A stretch of 49,530 nucleotides of DNA from Aminivibrio sp. (GCF_016756745.1 NZ_JAESIH010000039.1:1-49530); one strand, 5' to 3'. Counted from the first letter of the stretch, positions 40,583 through 48,989 are shown. The notes: generated by a model not told the origin, from the sequence alone. Numbers and translations are program-made.

Positions 40583-40638
40583 CCTGTAGACGGGCGCCCC
40601 CGGGCAGGCAAAGCTCCGGGGGTGCCCGTCTCTACAGG
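40583..40638. repeat. GC-rich 21-bp stem-loop
   Basis: CCTGTAGACGGGCGCCCCCGG pairs with CCGGGGGTGCCCGTCTCTACAGG around a short loop, with one mismatch and one bulge. It is 70-130 bp past the BCCT gene. No T-run, so a simple terminator is not clear; it may be a repeat or a transcript-end structure. Confidence 0.6.
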
Positions 40639-40711
40639 ATAATCGCCCATATCCATTCACTCGTGGGCGCCCTACTGAAGGACAGCCGCAAAGAACGTTT
40701 TCTTCCAGTGG

Positions 40712-42226
40712 TCAGTCCGCAAGTTCGGCAAAGGTGGCTTCGTCCTTCACGAGGGCCTTCCAGAGGCACCAGCATGCCACCACCATGATCACCGCGAAGG
40801 GGGCGGCGGCGGCGATAGAGGCTATCTGTAGAGACTGCAGCCCGCCGCTCATCAGCAGCACAAATGCCAGAGCCGCCATCAGGACTCCCCAGATGCCCAT
40901 GCGCACCTTCGGCGGGTTTATTTCGCCCTTGGTGGAGTACATGGAGAGGACGAAGGTCCCCGAATTGGCGGACGTGATGAAGAAGGTGGAGATCAGCACC
41001 ACCATGATGACGGACATGATGCCGCCCAAGGGGTAGTATTTGTAGACCTCGAAAACGCCCACGGAAATGTCCGCTGCCACTTTCTCCGCGATTTTTGCCG
41101 CCCCGGTGAGTTCGAGGTTCAACCCGGAGGTCCCGAAGATGGCGAACCACGTAAAGCTGCCCAGGGCCGGGACAACCAGCACGCCGGAAACGAATTCCCT
41201 GATGGTGCGTCCCCGGGAGATGCGGGCGATGAAGGAGCCCACAAAGGGCGCCCAGGCGATCCACCAAGCCCAGTAATAAAGGGTCCATCCTCCGAGCCAC
41301 CCTTTGTATTCCCCTCCGTAAGGCGCCATGTGGAAGCTCTGGTTCACCACGTTGGAGAGATAGTCGCCTACGCCCGTCATCAGGGATTCGATAATGGCCA
41401 TGGTGGGCCCGATGAAGAAAAGTGCCGCGCTCAGAAGGCAGGCGAGAAAGAGGTTGAGGTTGGAAATGAACTTGATGCCCCGCTCGATGCCCGTAACCGC
41501 CGTTCCGGTATAGACAAGGGCCAGGACGGCGATGATCGTAAGCTGGATGGTGACATTCTGGGGCATGCCGAAGAGATACTTCAGGCCGCTGTTGATCTGA
41601 AGAGTCCCAAGGCCGAGGGACGTGGCGAGACCGGCGATGGTGGCGAAGATGGCGAGAATGTCGATGGTTTTGCCGAGCACGCTTGAATTCCCCTTCTGCC
41701 CGAGGACGGGCAGGAACATGCTGCTCATCAGTCCGGGAGCGCCCTTCCGATACTGGAAATAGGCCAGGCAGAGGGCGATGACGGCGTATCCCGCCCATGG
41801 ATGGAGCCCCCAGTGGAAGAAAGTAGTCCGAAGGGCGTCCTCGGCGGCCTTGGCGCTGCCTGCCGCTGCGCCGAATGGAGGCGTCATGAAATGAAAGACC
41901 GGCTCGCCTACCCCGTAGAAGACGAGACCGACGCCCATGCCTGCCGAGAAGAGCATGGCGAACCAGGAAATGTTGCTGAACTCCGGCTTTGACCCCGGCT
42001 CGCCGAGGCGGAGCTTTCCGAAGCGGCTCATGCAGAGGAGGATCGGGAAGAGAACGAAGATGTTCATGGCGAGCATGTACCCCCACCCGAAGTACTTGAT
42101 GAGGAATCCGAAGAGCCCCTTGGCCGCAGCGTCGAAACCAGCAGGGGAGAAGATCCCCCAGAGAACCGTGGCTGCGGTGACTGCCATTGAGATGAAGAAC
42201 ACGGAATTATCCTTCTGAGACTGCAT
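40712..42226 (-). CDS. BCCT-family transporter (betaine/carnitine/choline type)
   Basis: 504 residues with about 12 membrane helices. BCCT motifs: GMGVGLVFYGVGEPVFHF in helix 3, and WTLYYWAWWIAWAPFVGSFI followed by ARISRGRTIREF, the family signature with the Trp cage that binds trimethylammonium groups. It imports a quaternary amine, probably with Na+ or by exchange. AGGAGGG precedes the ATG. The gene is directly downstream of the betaine-reductase-like pair and 56 bp from grdI, with a hairpin in between, so it probably supplies the substrate for that enzyme. Confidence 0.95.
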   Translation of the reverse strand: MQSQKDNSVFFISMAVTAATVLWGIFSPAGFDAAAKGLFGFLIKYFGWGYMLAMNIFVLFPILLCMSRFGKLRLGEPGSKPEFSNISWFAMLFSAGMGVGLVFYGVGEPVFHFMTPPFGAAAGSAKAAEDALRTTFFHWGLHPWAGYAVIALCLAYFQYRKGAPGLMSSMFLPVLGQKGNSSVLGKTIDILAIFATIAGLATSLGLGTLQINSGLKYLFGMPQNVTIQLTIIAVLALVYTGTAVTGIERGIKFISNLNLFLACLLSAALFFIGPTMAIIESLMTGVGDYLSNVVNQSFHMAPYGGEYKGWLGGWTLYYWAWWIAWAPFVGSFIARISRGRTIREFVSGVLVVPALGSFTWFAIFGTSGLNLELTGAAKIAEKVAADISVGVFEVYKYYPLGGIMSVIMVVLISTFFITSANSGTFVLSMYSTKGEINPPKVRMGIWGVLMAALAFVLLMSGGLQSLQIASIAAAAPFAVIMVVACWCLWKALVKDEATFAELAD

Positions 42227-42247
42227 ACTCGTCCCTCCTTCACTTGG

Positions 42248-42275
42248 CTCCGGGGGAGGGAATCCTCCCCCGGAG
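42248..42275 (-). promoter_or_regulatory. Intercistronic hairpin between grdI-like and BCCT genes
   Basis: CTCCGGGGGAGG pairs perfectly with CCTCCCCCGGAG around ATTC. No T-run follows on the minus strand, so it may stabilise the upstream mRNA or lower expression of the transporter rather than end transcription. Confidence 0.7.
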
Positions 42276-42282
42276 AGGTGTT

Positions 42283-43611
42283 CTAGATTTTCACAGGAAA
42301 GATGGTCTGCTCGCTGACGTCCGTCTCGAGGGCGTCAAGAGCCACGCCCGTCCTGTGGTAGCGGAGGGCCCATTCGTCGTCCGGGCGGAGCTGGGGATTG
42401 CCCAGGGGGTAGGGGACGGAGACCGTAGGAACGATCCTGTTGACGCCGACTGTCTTCGCTATGTTGGTGAGGTTGCACATCACAACCACGGGGATGCCGC
42501 TGCGCTCTATCTCTTTCGCGATCGTTGACCCGCAACGAGTGCAGGTCCCTCAGGTCGCGGTGAGAACAACGGCTTCCACGTTCCGTTCGCGGAGCGTCGC
42601 GGCGATCTCCCGGCCCATGCGGGCGGCCTCGCCCTGAGTGGTGCCGGTGCCTACGGTGGTGTAGTAGTAATCGTCCACTTCGCCGATCCTGCCCTCGCGC
42701 TGGTAGGCTCGGATGGCGTCGAGCGGAACGACGACGTTGGGGTTCTTGTCGGCCTGTTCGGGGTCATACCCGGCGTGGATAGTTTTGTACTCGGGCGCGG
42801 TGAAGCCCTTGTCGAGAGCCGAAATGTCGTACATGCCCCATTTGGTGGCAGAGCAGGACTGAATCCGGTCGGGGTTCTCGCGGGGGACGATGCCGCCGGA
42901 GGTAACCAGCGCGAGGCGCACCTTCCGCAGATCCTTCACCGCCGGAGCGACGGGAACGCGGTCAAGAGCGGGCATCGGCAGCTCGGTCCGGTACGGCTCG
43001 CCCTTCAATTTGGCGATCATCATGTTCACCACGCGGTCGGCGGCCATGACCGGCTCTTGTCCGATGTCCTCCAGGAAGACCTCGTGGCGGATTCCCCTGG
43101 GGAAGTAGCCTTCCAGGGCCGCCGGAAGGAGCTTCTCCCCCCGGGCGATCTTGTCGGCGAAGGCGGCGAGCTTCTCCATATCCTGTTTCATAAAGGTGGC
43201 CCGATTGCCGCCGCGGAAGATGTACATATCCTTGTGGAACATCTCGACGCCGGGGTTCTCCTCGTTCATCGAGGTGAGCACGGGGACACCGTACTTCTCC
43301 TTCACGGCCTTGCAGACTTGGCCGCAGGCTGCCCCGTACCGGCCTGCGTTAAAGGCGGGACCGGCGATGAAGATATCGAACTCCCTGTCCTCGAGCATCG
43401 CCAGGATGCGGGCCAGGCCCTCGTCCGTGCGGGACGCCATAAAGTTGTCGCCGCAGATGATGGTGTGGGTCACTTCCACGTTCTTCGCAAGGCTGTTGAA
43501 AATCCGGGTACACCCGACGGTTCCGGAGCGCATTTCAGGCTCGTAGTCGGCCATGTCCTCGCCGCCCACCTGCCCGAAGAACTGGTTGATGTAGTGAATC
43601 GCCTTGAGCAT
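42283..43611 (-). CDS. grdI: Betaine/glycine-reductase protein B selenoprotein subunit (GrdI/GrdF/GrdB family; UGA at 42552-42550)
   Basis: 442 residues when the in-frame UGA at codon 354 is read as selenocysteine, matching known GrdB-type subunits in length and Sec position. The Sec context is VVLTAT-U-GTCTRCGST. Downstream sequence is intact: GIPVVVMCNLTNIAKTVGVN then RIVPTVSVPYPLGNPQL. With its partner it forms protein B of a reductive deaminase: the selenol attacks the carbon bound to the imine and passes a carboxymethyl-Se intermediate to GrdA. The betaine-specific name GrdI is inferred from the neighbouring BCCT carrier; sarcosine (GrdF) is the main alternative. AAGGGGGCG precedes the ATG, 18 bp after the grdH-like stop. 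Confidence 0.93.
42523..42537 (-). promoter_or_regulatory. Candidate bacterial SECIS hairpin of the GrdI-like gene
   Basis: CGTTG (42537-42533), loop CGGGT and CAACG (42527-42523) form a hairpin starting 12 nt after the UGA; the loop contains GGU, as in known bacterial SECIS elements. Confidence 0.65.
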
Positions 43612-43629
43612 TATGCCTTCGCCCCCTTC

Positions 43630-44937
43630 TTAGTAGTCCATGCAGGTCTTCACGGAAAAGCCGCTGATGTGGTCCGAGCAGAACATGCCGTTGTTCTCCA
43701 TGACAAGCGAGCCGTCGGCGCGTACACACCCTTCCCAGCCGCCCGAGAGACCGTCGCGGGCCATGGATTCCAGGTCGCCGAGGACAGTCTTCATAGGGGG
43801 CAGCTCGAAATACTGGGAGACGTTCCCCGTGGAAACCAGGGCGTTCGCCGCCGGGTCGAGGGCCACCAGGGGCTGGGACGCGCCGTCGCGCCCGGTGCAT
43901 TCGTTGGAGATGCCTACGGTCTTGATGCCGGCTTTCTCCAGCTCGACGATGGTCTGGATGTAGTCCACGTCCGGATTGCCATAGCCTTCTTCAGCCACGA
44001 TCGCGCCGTCGGCGCCGAGATTTTTCGCCATCTGGGCCACCATATAGGCGGAACGCTGCTTTTGGTCCATGGCCACATTGAGGTTGGACATGACGATCCC
44101 GAGGAAGTTCAGCGTCTTGCCGTGCTCCTTCATCAGGCGCTTCACTACAGGATTATTGCAGTGCTCGTAGGTGGACATCTTGGACGAAGCGGGCATGAAG
44201 CTGCCGGAGACCACTGCCCCGTCGAGCAGCTCGTTGGGGTGCATGAAAGTGGGAAGCATGTGGTTGCCGTCCCATCCATAGATCAGGGTGTTGTACCCCA
44301 TGGCCTCCATCTGAGTCTGGGGCTGGAGAACATAGACCACCGACGGAAGTTCCTGCACGGAACTCTCCCTGCGGTTGACGGGTTCGAGCTCCCAGGTCTC
44401 GATCTCCTCCGGCTCGAGGGCGGCCACACACTTGCCGACGTATTCGGCGAGGCGGTGTCCGGCCCAACGGAGCGCGCGGTTCTTCTTCTGCTGCTCATGC
44501 CGCTCGAACTCTTCGTCTGTGTCGCCCACGAGAACAAGGTTCTTCAGAGAACCATAGATCGTGTTCCTCCGGAAGGGGCCGCTCATGTCGATCAGGCCGT
44601 CCTGGAAGCTTCCCCAGTGCTTCCCGACCACGATCAGGGAGCAGTCCTTCAGGGCGTGGGTTCTCCCCTGTCCTGCGGGCGTCACGGGATTGGTCATGCC
44701 GGGGAACATCACGCCGCCGGAAACCTTGCAGCGCATTTCGATAGCCTCCTTCACCGGTACCATGCGGACTTCGTCACCCGGATTGACGATGTACAGATCA
44801 GCTTCGGTGATGTGGCTGTCTTCCTTCACCACCGCAAGGGCCTCTTCCTTGTTTATCGTCAGCACGCCCTTGCTGTAGCCGGTCTTCGAACCGAAGACCA
44901 TCTCCTTCACAAAAAACTTTCCTATTTCCAGTTTCAT
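43630..44937 (-). CDS. grdH: Betaine/glycine-reductase protein B proprotein (GrdH/GrdG/GrdE family)
   Basis: 435 residues, like known GrdE-type proproteins, which self-cleave to alpha and beta chains and turn a Cys into a pyruvoyl group that forms a Schiff base with the substrate amine or activates it. The only Cys in the region expected from the known chain sizes is Cys260, in STYEHCNNPVV, so cleavage is placed there; Cys347 (SNECTGRDG) is the alternative. Other blocks: MLPTFMHPNELLDGAVVSGS, GAIVAEEGYGNPDVDYIQT. GGGAGGG precedes the ATG at 44937; an in-frame ATG at 44976 has no ribosome site. It leads the operon with grdI and BCCT. Confidence 0.93.
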   Translation of the reverse strand: MKLEIGKFFVKEMVFGSKTGYSKGVLTINKEEALAVVKEDSHITEADLYIVNPGDEVRMVPVKEAIEMRCKVSGGVMFPGMTNPVTPAGQGRTHALKDCSLIVVGKHWGSFQDGLIDMSGPFRRNTIYGSLKNLVLVGDTDEEFERHEQQKKNRALRWAGHRLAEYVGKCVAALEPEEIETWELEPVNRRESSVQELPSVVYVLQPQTQMEAMGYNTLIYGWDGNHMLPTFMHPNELLDGAVVSGSFMPASSKMSTYEHCNNPVVKRLMKEHGKTLNFLGIVMSNLNVAMDQKQRSAYMVAQMAKNLGADGAIVAEEGYGNPDVDYIQTIVELEKAGIKTVGISNECTGRDGASQPLVALDPAANALVSTGNVSQYFELPPMKTVLGDLESMARDGLSGGWEGCVRADGSLVMENNGMFCSDHISGFSVKTCMDY

Positions 44938-45229
44938 AGGCTCACCCTCCCGGAATGGAATAACGTATTCCTCCACTGGTCAGTCTAGGGGAAGGGAGGG
45001 TCGGCCCGCATCGTGTAAAGTATGATTGTCCGTTAGCACATTTCATGAAAAAAACGAAGGAGATTCTGTCCCTGACATCGGACCTCTCCGCTCTCCGTAT
45101 GGTTTTTCTGACTTTCGGAGCCCGGGAGGGACATGGGAACCCTCTCGGCAAAGTTGTTTCTTTCCCGGCTCAAAGTGTAGAATCTCATGGAGGCAGCCTT
45201 CGCTGCAAAGGACAAAGGAGGCGGAACCG

Positions 45230-46312
45230 ATGAACCATGACCAGACACCCTACGACGCCCTCGGCACCCTTTTCGCAAAGATACTGGAACCCGTGGCTCT
45301 CTACCGTGCAATCTACGATGAGCGGGGGGAATTCCAGGATGTGGTGTACATCGATGTCAACAGTGCATACGAACAGGTGATGGACATCCGCAGGGAGGAG
45401 CTGATCGGGCGCCCCTTCCGGGAGATATGGTCGGAGAAGGAACGGGAATGGCAGGACATCATCCTCCAGGTTGCCACCACAGGAATCTATGCCCGCTATG
45501 AAGGCCCGAGCTACGACACGGGAAAGTACCTTCACGCCATCGCCTTCAGCCCCACCCGCTCTGTCGTCGCTGTGATCTTCCTCGACATGACGGACTGGAA
45601 GCGGGCGGAGGAGGCACTGCTGGAAAAGGAAGTCCTCCTCACGGAGTACCGCCAGGAACTGCGCACCCTCGCGGCGGGACTCTCTCTCGCGGAGGAAAGA
45701 ACCCGCCGGGAGATCGCCGTAAAACTCCACGACAGGGTAGGCTATTCCCTCGTCTCTCTGCTTTCCCGCCTGCGGGCCTTGAGCGAAAAGCATTCTCCCG
45801 ACGACATCGCGCCGGCTATCGAGGAAGTGGAAGGACTCCTCTCCGACACCCGTTCCCTGACGCTGGAGATAAGCTCGCCGCTTCTCTACGAAGTCGGGCT
45901 GGAAGCGGCCCTCGCTTCTCTCGGCGACCGAATGCTGAAACCCCACGGCATTTCCGTCGACTTCCGGGAATGCGGTCCCCAAGCGAACATTTCCATGGAA
46001 ATCCGCATCCTCATGTACCAGATGGCCCAGGAGCTGCTGCTGAACGTAATCAAGCACGCCGGAGCGAAGAACGTGATTCTCCGGGTGCAGCGCGGCAACA
46101 AGCGGGTGCGCCTGCTCGTTGAGGACGACGGTGTCGGCTTCTCCTCCAACACGCCGAAACACTGGGGAAAATGGGGCGGCATGGGGCTTTTCAGCATACG
46201 GGAGAAGCTTCACTCCGTGGGCGGTGAAGTGCGGGTTTTTTCCGAAAAGGGCAAGGGATCCACCGTGGCCATCGTCGCACCGCTGGCATTCGAAGGAGGA
46301 ACGGAGCGATGA
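45230..46312 (+). CDS. Soluble PAS-domain histidine kinase (NarX/DegS-like)
   Basis: 360 residues without membrane helices. An N-terminal PAS domain (about 10-130, ILEPVALYRAIYDERGEFQD, REELIGRPFREIW) is followed by a coiled linker, a HisKA_3 domain with phospho-acceptor His in IAVKLHDRVGYSLV, and an HATPase_c domain (ELLLNVIKHAGAKNV, DDGVGFSSN, WGGMGLFSIREKL). It is a cytoplasmic sensor. AAAGGAGG precedes the ATG at 45230. It overlaps the response regulator gene by 4 bp and is divergent from the betaine-reductase operon, suggesting control of it by an intracellular or redox/ligand cue; this is inferred. Confidence 0.94.
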   Translation: MNHDQTPYDALGTLFAKILEPVALYRAIYDERGEFQDVVYIDVNSAYEQVMDIRREELIGRPFREIWSEKEREWQDIILQVATTGIYARYEGPSYDTGKYLHAIAFSPTRSVVAVIFLDMTDWKRAEEALLEKEVLLTEYRQELRTLAAGLSLAEERTRREIAVKLHDRVGYSLVSLLSRLRALSEKHSPDDIAPAIEEVEGLLSDTRSLTLEISSPLLYEVGLEAALASLGDRMLKPHGISVDFRECGPQANISMEIRILMYQMAQELLLNVIKHAGAKNVILRVQRGNKRVRLLVEDDGVGFSSNTPKHWGKWGGMGLFSIREKLHSVGGEVRVFSEKGKGSTVAIVAPLAFEGGTER

Positions 46313-46959
46313 AGATACGGGTGCTGATGATCGACGACCACAGGCTCTTTCTTGCAGGTCTGGAGGACATTCTCTCCCGGGAAGAGGATTTCGAGGTAGC
46401 GGGAGTGGCCGGAAGCTGCCGGGAAGGCATGACACTGGCACTCGAGAAGCGCCCCGACGTAATCGTCCTCGACCTCGCCATGTCCGAAACCAGCGGCGTG
46501 GAGGCGGCCCGCATTTTTTCGGAGGCCCTGCCCGGCGTTCGGATGGCGGCCCTCACCATGTACCTCGACAGGCAGATGGTCTTCGAAGCCCTGAAAAGCG
46601 GCATGACAGGATACATCCTGAAAGAAGCCACTCCTGAGGAATTTCTCTTTGCCCTGCGGGTGATTGCCCGCGGGGAAACATGGCTCAGTCCCAAGGTGGC
46701 CACCCTCGTGGCCAATGACTTTGTCCGGCAGGGAGACCAGAAAGGAGCGAGCGAACCTGCCCTCTCGGAACGGGAGCGGGAGGTACTGCACCTCCTTGTG
46801 AAGGGCGCCGGAACGCGGGAGATCGCCGGGAAGCTCAACATCAGCAAGAGCACCGTGGACACCCACCGCCGCAACATCCTCGACAAGCTGGGCTGCGAGA
46901 ACGTCACCTGCCTGACCCGCTACGCCCTGCGTCACGGACTGGTGGACCTGGACGAATGA
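46309..46959 (+). CDS. NarL/LuxR-family response regulator
   Basis: 216 residues. The receiver has VLMIDDHRLF at the start, the phospho-acceptor Asp in VIVLDLAMSETSG, and the switch/Lys region AALTMYLDRQ, GYILKEATPE. The LuxR output domain reads LSEREREVLHLLVKGAGTRE and SKSTVDTHRRNILDKLG. It overlaps the kinase stop by 4 bp (ATGA), so expression is coupled. Its likely targets are its own promoter and the divergent grdHI-BCCT operon. It is about the same length as the other NarL regulator in the window (13.4-14.0 kb), but the sequences are clearly different. Confidence 0.95.
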   Translation: MKIRVLMIDDHRLFLAGLEDILSREEDFEVAGVAGSCREGMTLALEKRPDVIVLDLAMSETSGVEAARIFSEALPGVRMAALTMYLDRQMVFEALKSGMTGYILKEATPEEFLFALRVIARGETWLSPKVATLVANDFVRQGDQKGASEPALSEREREVLHLLVKGAGTREIAGKLNISKSTVDTHRRNILDKLGCENVTCLTRYALRHGLVDLDE

Positions 46960-46977
46960 AGAAAGGAGAAGAAAAAA

Positions 46978-47766
46978 ATGAAATATTACGTGGTAGACGC
47001 GTTTGCGGAAAAGGTGTTCGAAGGGAATCCGGCCGGGGTCTGCGTCATGGACAGCTGGCCGCCGGACGGTCTGATGCAGAATATCGCCATGGAAAACAAC
47101 CTGTCCGAAACCGCCTTTACAGTGAAAGAGGAGGAGTCCTACAGGCTGCGGTGGTTCACCCCCGGAGGGGAAATCGACCTGTGCGGCCATGCGACCCTGG
47201 CCACGGCCTACGCGCTCTCCAGGTTCAAGGAACCGGATGCCGGGAAATTCTTCTTTGAAACCATGAGCGGCCGGCTGACGGTAACCCGCAGGGGAGACCT
47301 GTTCGAACTGGATTTTCCCGCCTATACGCTGGCCCCGGTACCGGTCACGGGGGCCATGGAGGAAGCCGTCGGCTTCCTCCCCACGGAGGCTTGGGCGGCC
47401 AGAGACCTGGTCTGCGTGCTGGAGGACGAACAGCAGGTCCGGGAAGCAGCGCCGGATATGGCCAGGGTTACGGCACTGGACGGTCTTCTTCTCCACCTGA
47501 CCGCCCGGGGTAAGGACTACGACTGCGTAACCCGCAGCTTCGCCCCGAAACTGAACGTGCAGGAGGACCCTGTCTGCGGATCGGGACACTGTCATGTTAT
47601 CCCTCTCTGGAGCCGGAAACTGGGGAAACAGGACCTGGTCGCCAGGCAGGCATCACACAGGGGCGGAACACTCTTTTGCCGGGACTGCGGCGAAAGAATC
47701 CTGCTTGCGGGCAGGGCCGTCCTGTACTCCGCCGGGGAAATTTTCCCCGGCGAACAGGAACAGTGA
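46978..47766 (+). CDS. PhzF-family isomerase
   Basis: 262 residues with the two-domain PhzF/DapF-like fold. Seen: VVDAFAEKVFEGNPAGVCV at the start; NLSETAFTVK, which carries the catalytic Glu of PhzF; the WFTPGGEIDLCGHATLATAY motif; and DPVCGSGHCHVIPLW, the second half-site. Members shuttle protons in small cyclic acids; most are not in phenazine pathways, and no phenazine genes are near. AAAGGAG precedes the ATG at 46978, 18 bp after the regulator stop, so it may be part of the same transcript. Substrate unknown. Confidence 0.93.
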   Translation: MKYYVVDAFAEKVFEGNPAGVCVMDSWPPDGLMQNIAMENNLSETAFTVKEEESYRLRWFTPGGEIDLCGHATLATAYALSRFKEPDAGKFFFETMSGRLTVTRRGDLFELDFPAYTLAPVPVTGAMEEAVGFLPTEAWAARDLVCVLEDEQQVREAAPDMARVTALDGLLLHLTARGKDYDCVTRSFAPKLNVQEDPVCGSGHCHVIPLWSRKLGKQDLVARQASHRGGTLFCRDCGERILLAGRAVLYSAGEIFPGEQEQ

Positions 47767-47919
47767 TGGGTCAAAACGCCTCTCATGAAGATTGACGACT
47801 GGCGGTCGGGATCCGGCAAAGGTTCGCTGGAGCTGTTCGGGAAAAAACAATACAAAACAATCCGCAGCCCCGCATGAGGATAACGGCAAACTGACGGTAG
47901 GACAGGCGAATGAAGCGCC

Positions 47920-48150
47920 TTATCCCAGAATATCTTTTTTCATCATTTCGAACTCTTCTCTTGTGATTTCTCCACGGGCGTACCGTTTGTTCAGAATATC
48001 AACCGCCGATTCGGAACTGGGATTGAGTCCGCAGACCCGCCGTTTGGATTCCCCCAGCCCGAAAAACAGGTAAATGACGAGGAGAACGAACAAAATACCG
48101 AACAGTGGAAACATCCACATTCCCCCCCTGTCCATATATTCATGCCACAT
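47920..48150 (-). CDS. SHOCT-domain small membrane protein
   Basis: 76 residues. One membrane helix near the N-terminus (MFPLFGILFVLLVIYLFFG) is followed by a basic linker and a C-terminal SHOCT motif (SAVDILNKRYARGEITREEF and EMMKKDIL). Such proteins are widespread and poorly understood; SHOCT may mediate oligomerisation. The Met/Trp/His-rich start (MWHEYMDRGGMWM) resembles metal-associated small proteins. GGGGGTGAGAAA precedes the ATG. It is isolated, with a palindromic repeat about 85 bp upstream. Confidence 0.9.
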   Translation of the reverse strand: MWHEYMDRGGMWMFPLFGILFVLLVIYLFFGLGESKRRVCGLNPSSESAVDILNKRYARGEITREEFEMMKKDILG

Positions 48151-48234
48151 TTTCTCACCCCCATATTTGCCACATAAAAAAGGTTTGACAAAATATATCA
48201 TAAAAAAAGATCCGTCACAAAATTTCGAACTCAT

Positions 48235-48507
48235 CCTAAATCCGCACCCCAGCGGGAGTGTCACCGGGGACCGCTTGGGCCGGGGGATGCAGATTGTTGT
48301 CCGTGACAACTGCCCAGGCGAGTCCCGCGGCTCCCTTCATCCGCCTGTTGCCTGCCTGTAAAACCGATATTCGTGTCGGTGTCTCTCCCCTCAGGCGCCA
48401 TTCCCAGGGGATTCATCCGCAAAGAGCGCGGAGCGAGATCTCTTTGCCCCCGGGGAGGGCAAATTTACCGTATGCCCGGCGACACTCCCTCTGACTGTGG
48501 ATTTAGA
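48235..48507. repeat. Longest copy of the CCTAAATCCGCA repeat family
   Basis: Begins CCTAAATCCGCA (48235-48246) and ends with a decayed GTGGATTTAGAG (48497-48508 region). Compared with 40080-40287 it shares GGGAGTGTCACC, CGCTTGGGC, GCAGATTGT.GTCC.TGACAACTGCCCA.GCGA and GGCGACACTCCCTCTG, and carries about 65 bp of extra sequence in its right half. Paired bases have changed together or to G-U pairs (GCTTGGGC/GCCCAGGC; ACCGATA/TGTCGGT). No clear target duplication. Confidence 0.8.
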
Positions 48508-48521
48508 GGAACATTGCCCCC

Positions 48522-48561
48522 TTGACATATTTAGGAAATAAGGTACCATAATTCATGAATT
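48522..48561 (+). promoter_or_regulatory. Rrf2 promoter with palindromic operator
   Basis: TTGACA (48522-48527) is followed by a weak -10 near TACCAT (48544-48549; 16-bp spacer) and a perfect 12-bp palindrome AATTCATGAATT (48550-48561) just downstream of it. Placement over the start site suits autorepression by Rrf2; inferred. Confidence 0.55.
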
Positions 48562-48578
48562 AAGAAAGGGGCCTGAAA

Positions 48579-48989
48579 ATGAGCGGAGTGGTTGCTGTGT
48601 CGGAAGCGGTATCCCTGGCCTTTCACGGAATGGGCATCCTTGCTTCCGGTAGGCGAATGAGCGTGAAGGAAATGGCGGAGACGGTGAGCGTTTCCGAGTC
48701 CCACCTGGCCAAGGTCTTCCAGAAACTGGCGAAGGAAGGGCTGGTTACTTCCGTCCGGGGACCGGGAGGCGGATTTCAGCTTGCCCGTGATCCCGGAGAG
48801 ATCTCCCTTTTCCGCATCTATACCGCCATCGAAGGAGTTCCGAAACATGATTACTGCCTGATTCACAGCGAGAGATGCCCCTTCGGCAGCTGCATTTTCG
48901 GATCCCTTCTCGGAAAGATGACGGATGAATTCGTGGAGTACCTGAAAAATACAACCCTTAAGGATCTGGAGAGAGGAGAAACCCGATGA
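48579..48989 (+). CDS. Rrf2-family transcriptional regulator with Cys cluster
   Basis: 136 residues. An N-terminal winged helix (SVKEMAETVSVSESHLAKVF, then QKLAKEGLVTSVRGPGGGF) is followed by the typical Rrf2 Cys cluster, here YCLIHSERCPFGSC: three Cys within 14 residues, the pattern that ligates an iron-sulfur cluster in IscR/NsrR-like members. It probably senses redox, NO or Fe-S status. It overlaps the ferredoxin-type gene by 4 bp, so that protein is likely its target and partner. AAGGGG precedes the ATG. Confidence 0.93.
   Translation: MSGVVAVSEAVSLAFHGMGILASGRRMSVKEMAETVSVSESHLAKVFQKLAKEGLVTSVRGPGGGFQLARDPGEISLFRIYTAIEGVPKHDYCLIHSERCPFGSCIFGSLLGKMTDEFVEYLKNTTLKDLERGETR

Noticed and set aside
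46978-47766. Phenazine biosynthesis gene cluster
   Set aside because: Only a PhzF-like protein is present; these are widespread outside phenazine pathways and no other phz genes are nearby.
47767-47919. Possible small gene between PhzF-like and SHOCT genes
   Set aside because: No frame with a ribosome site or protein-like composition was found.
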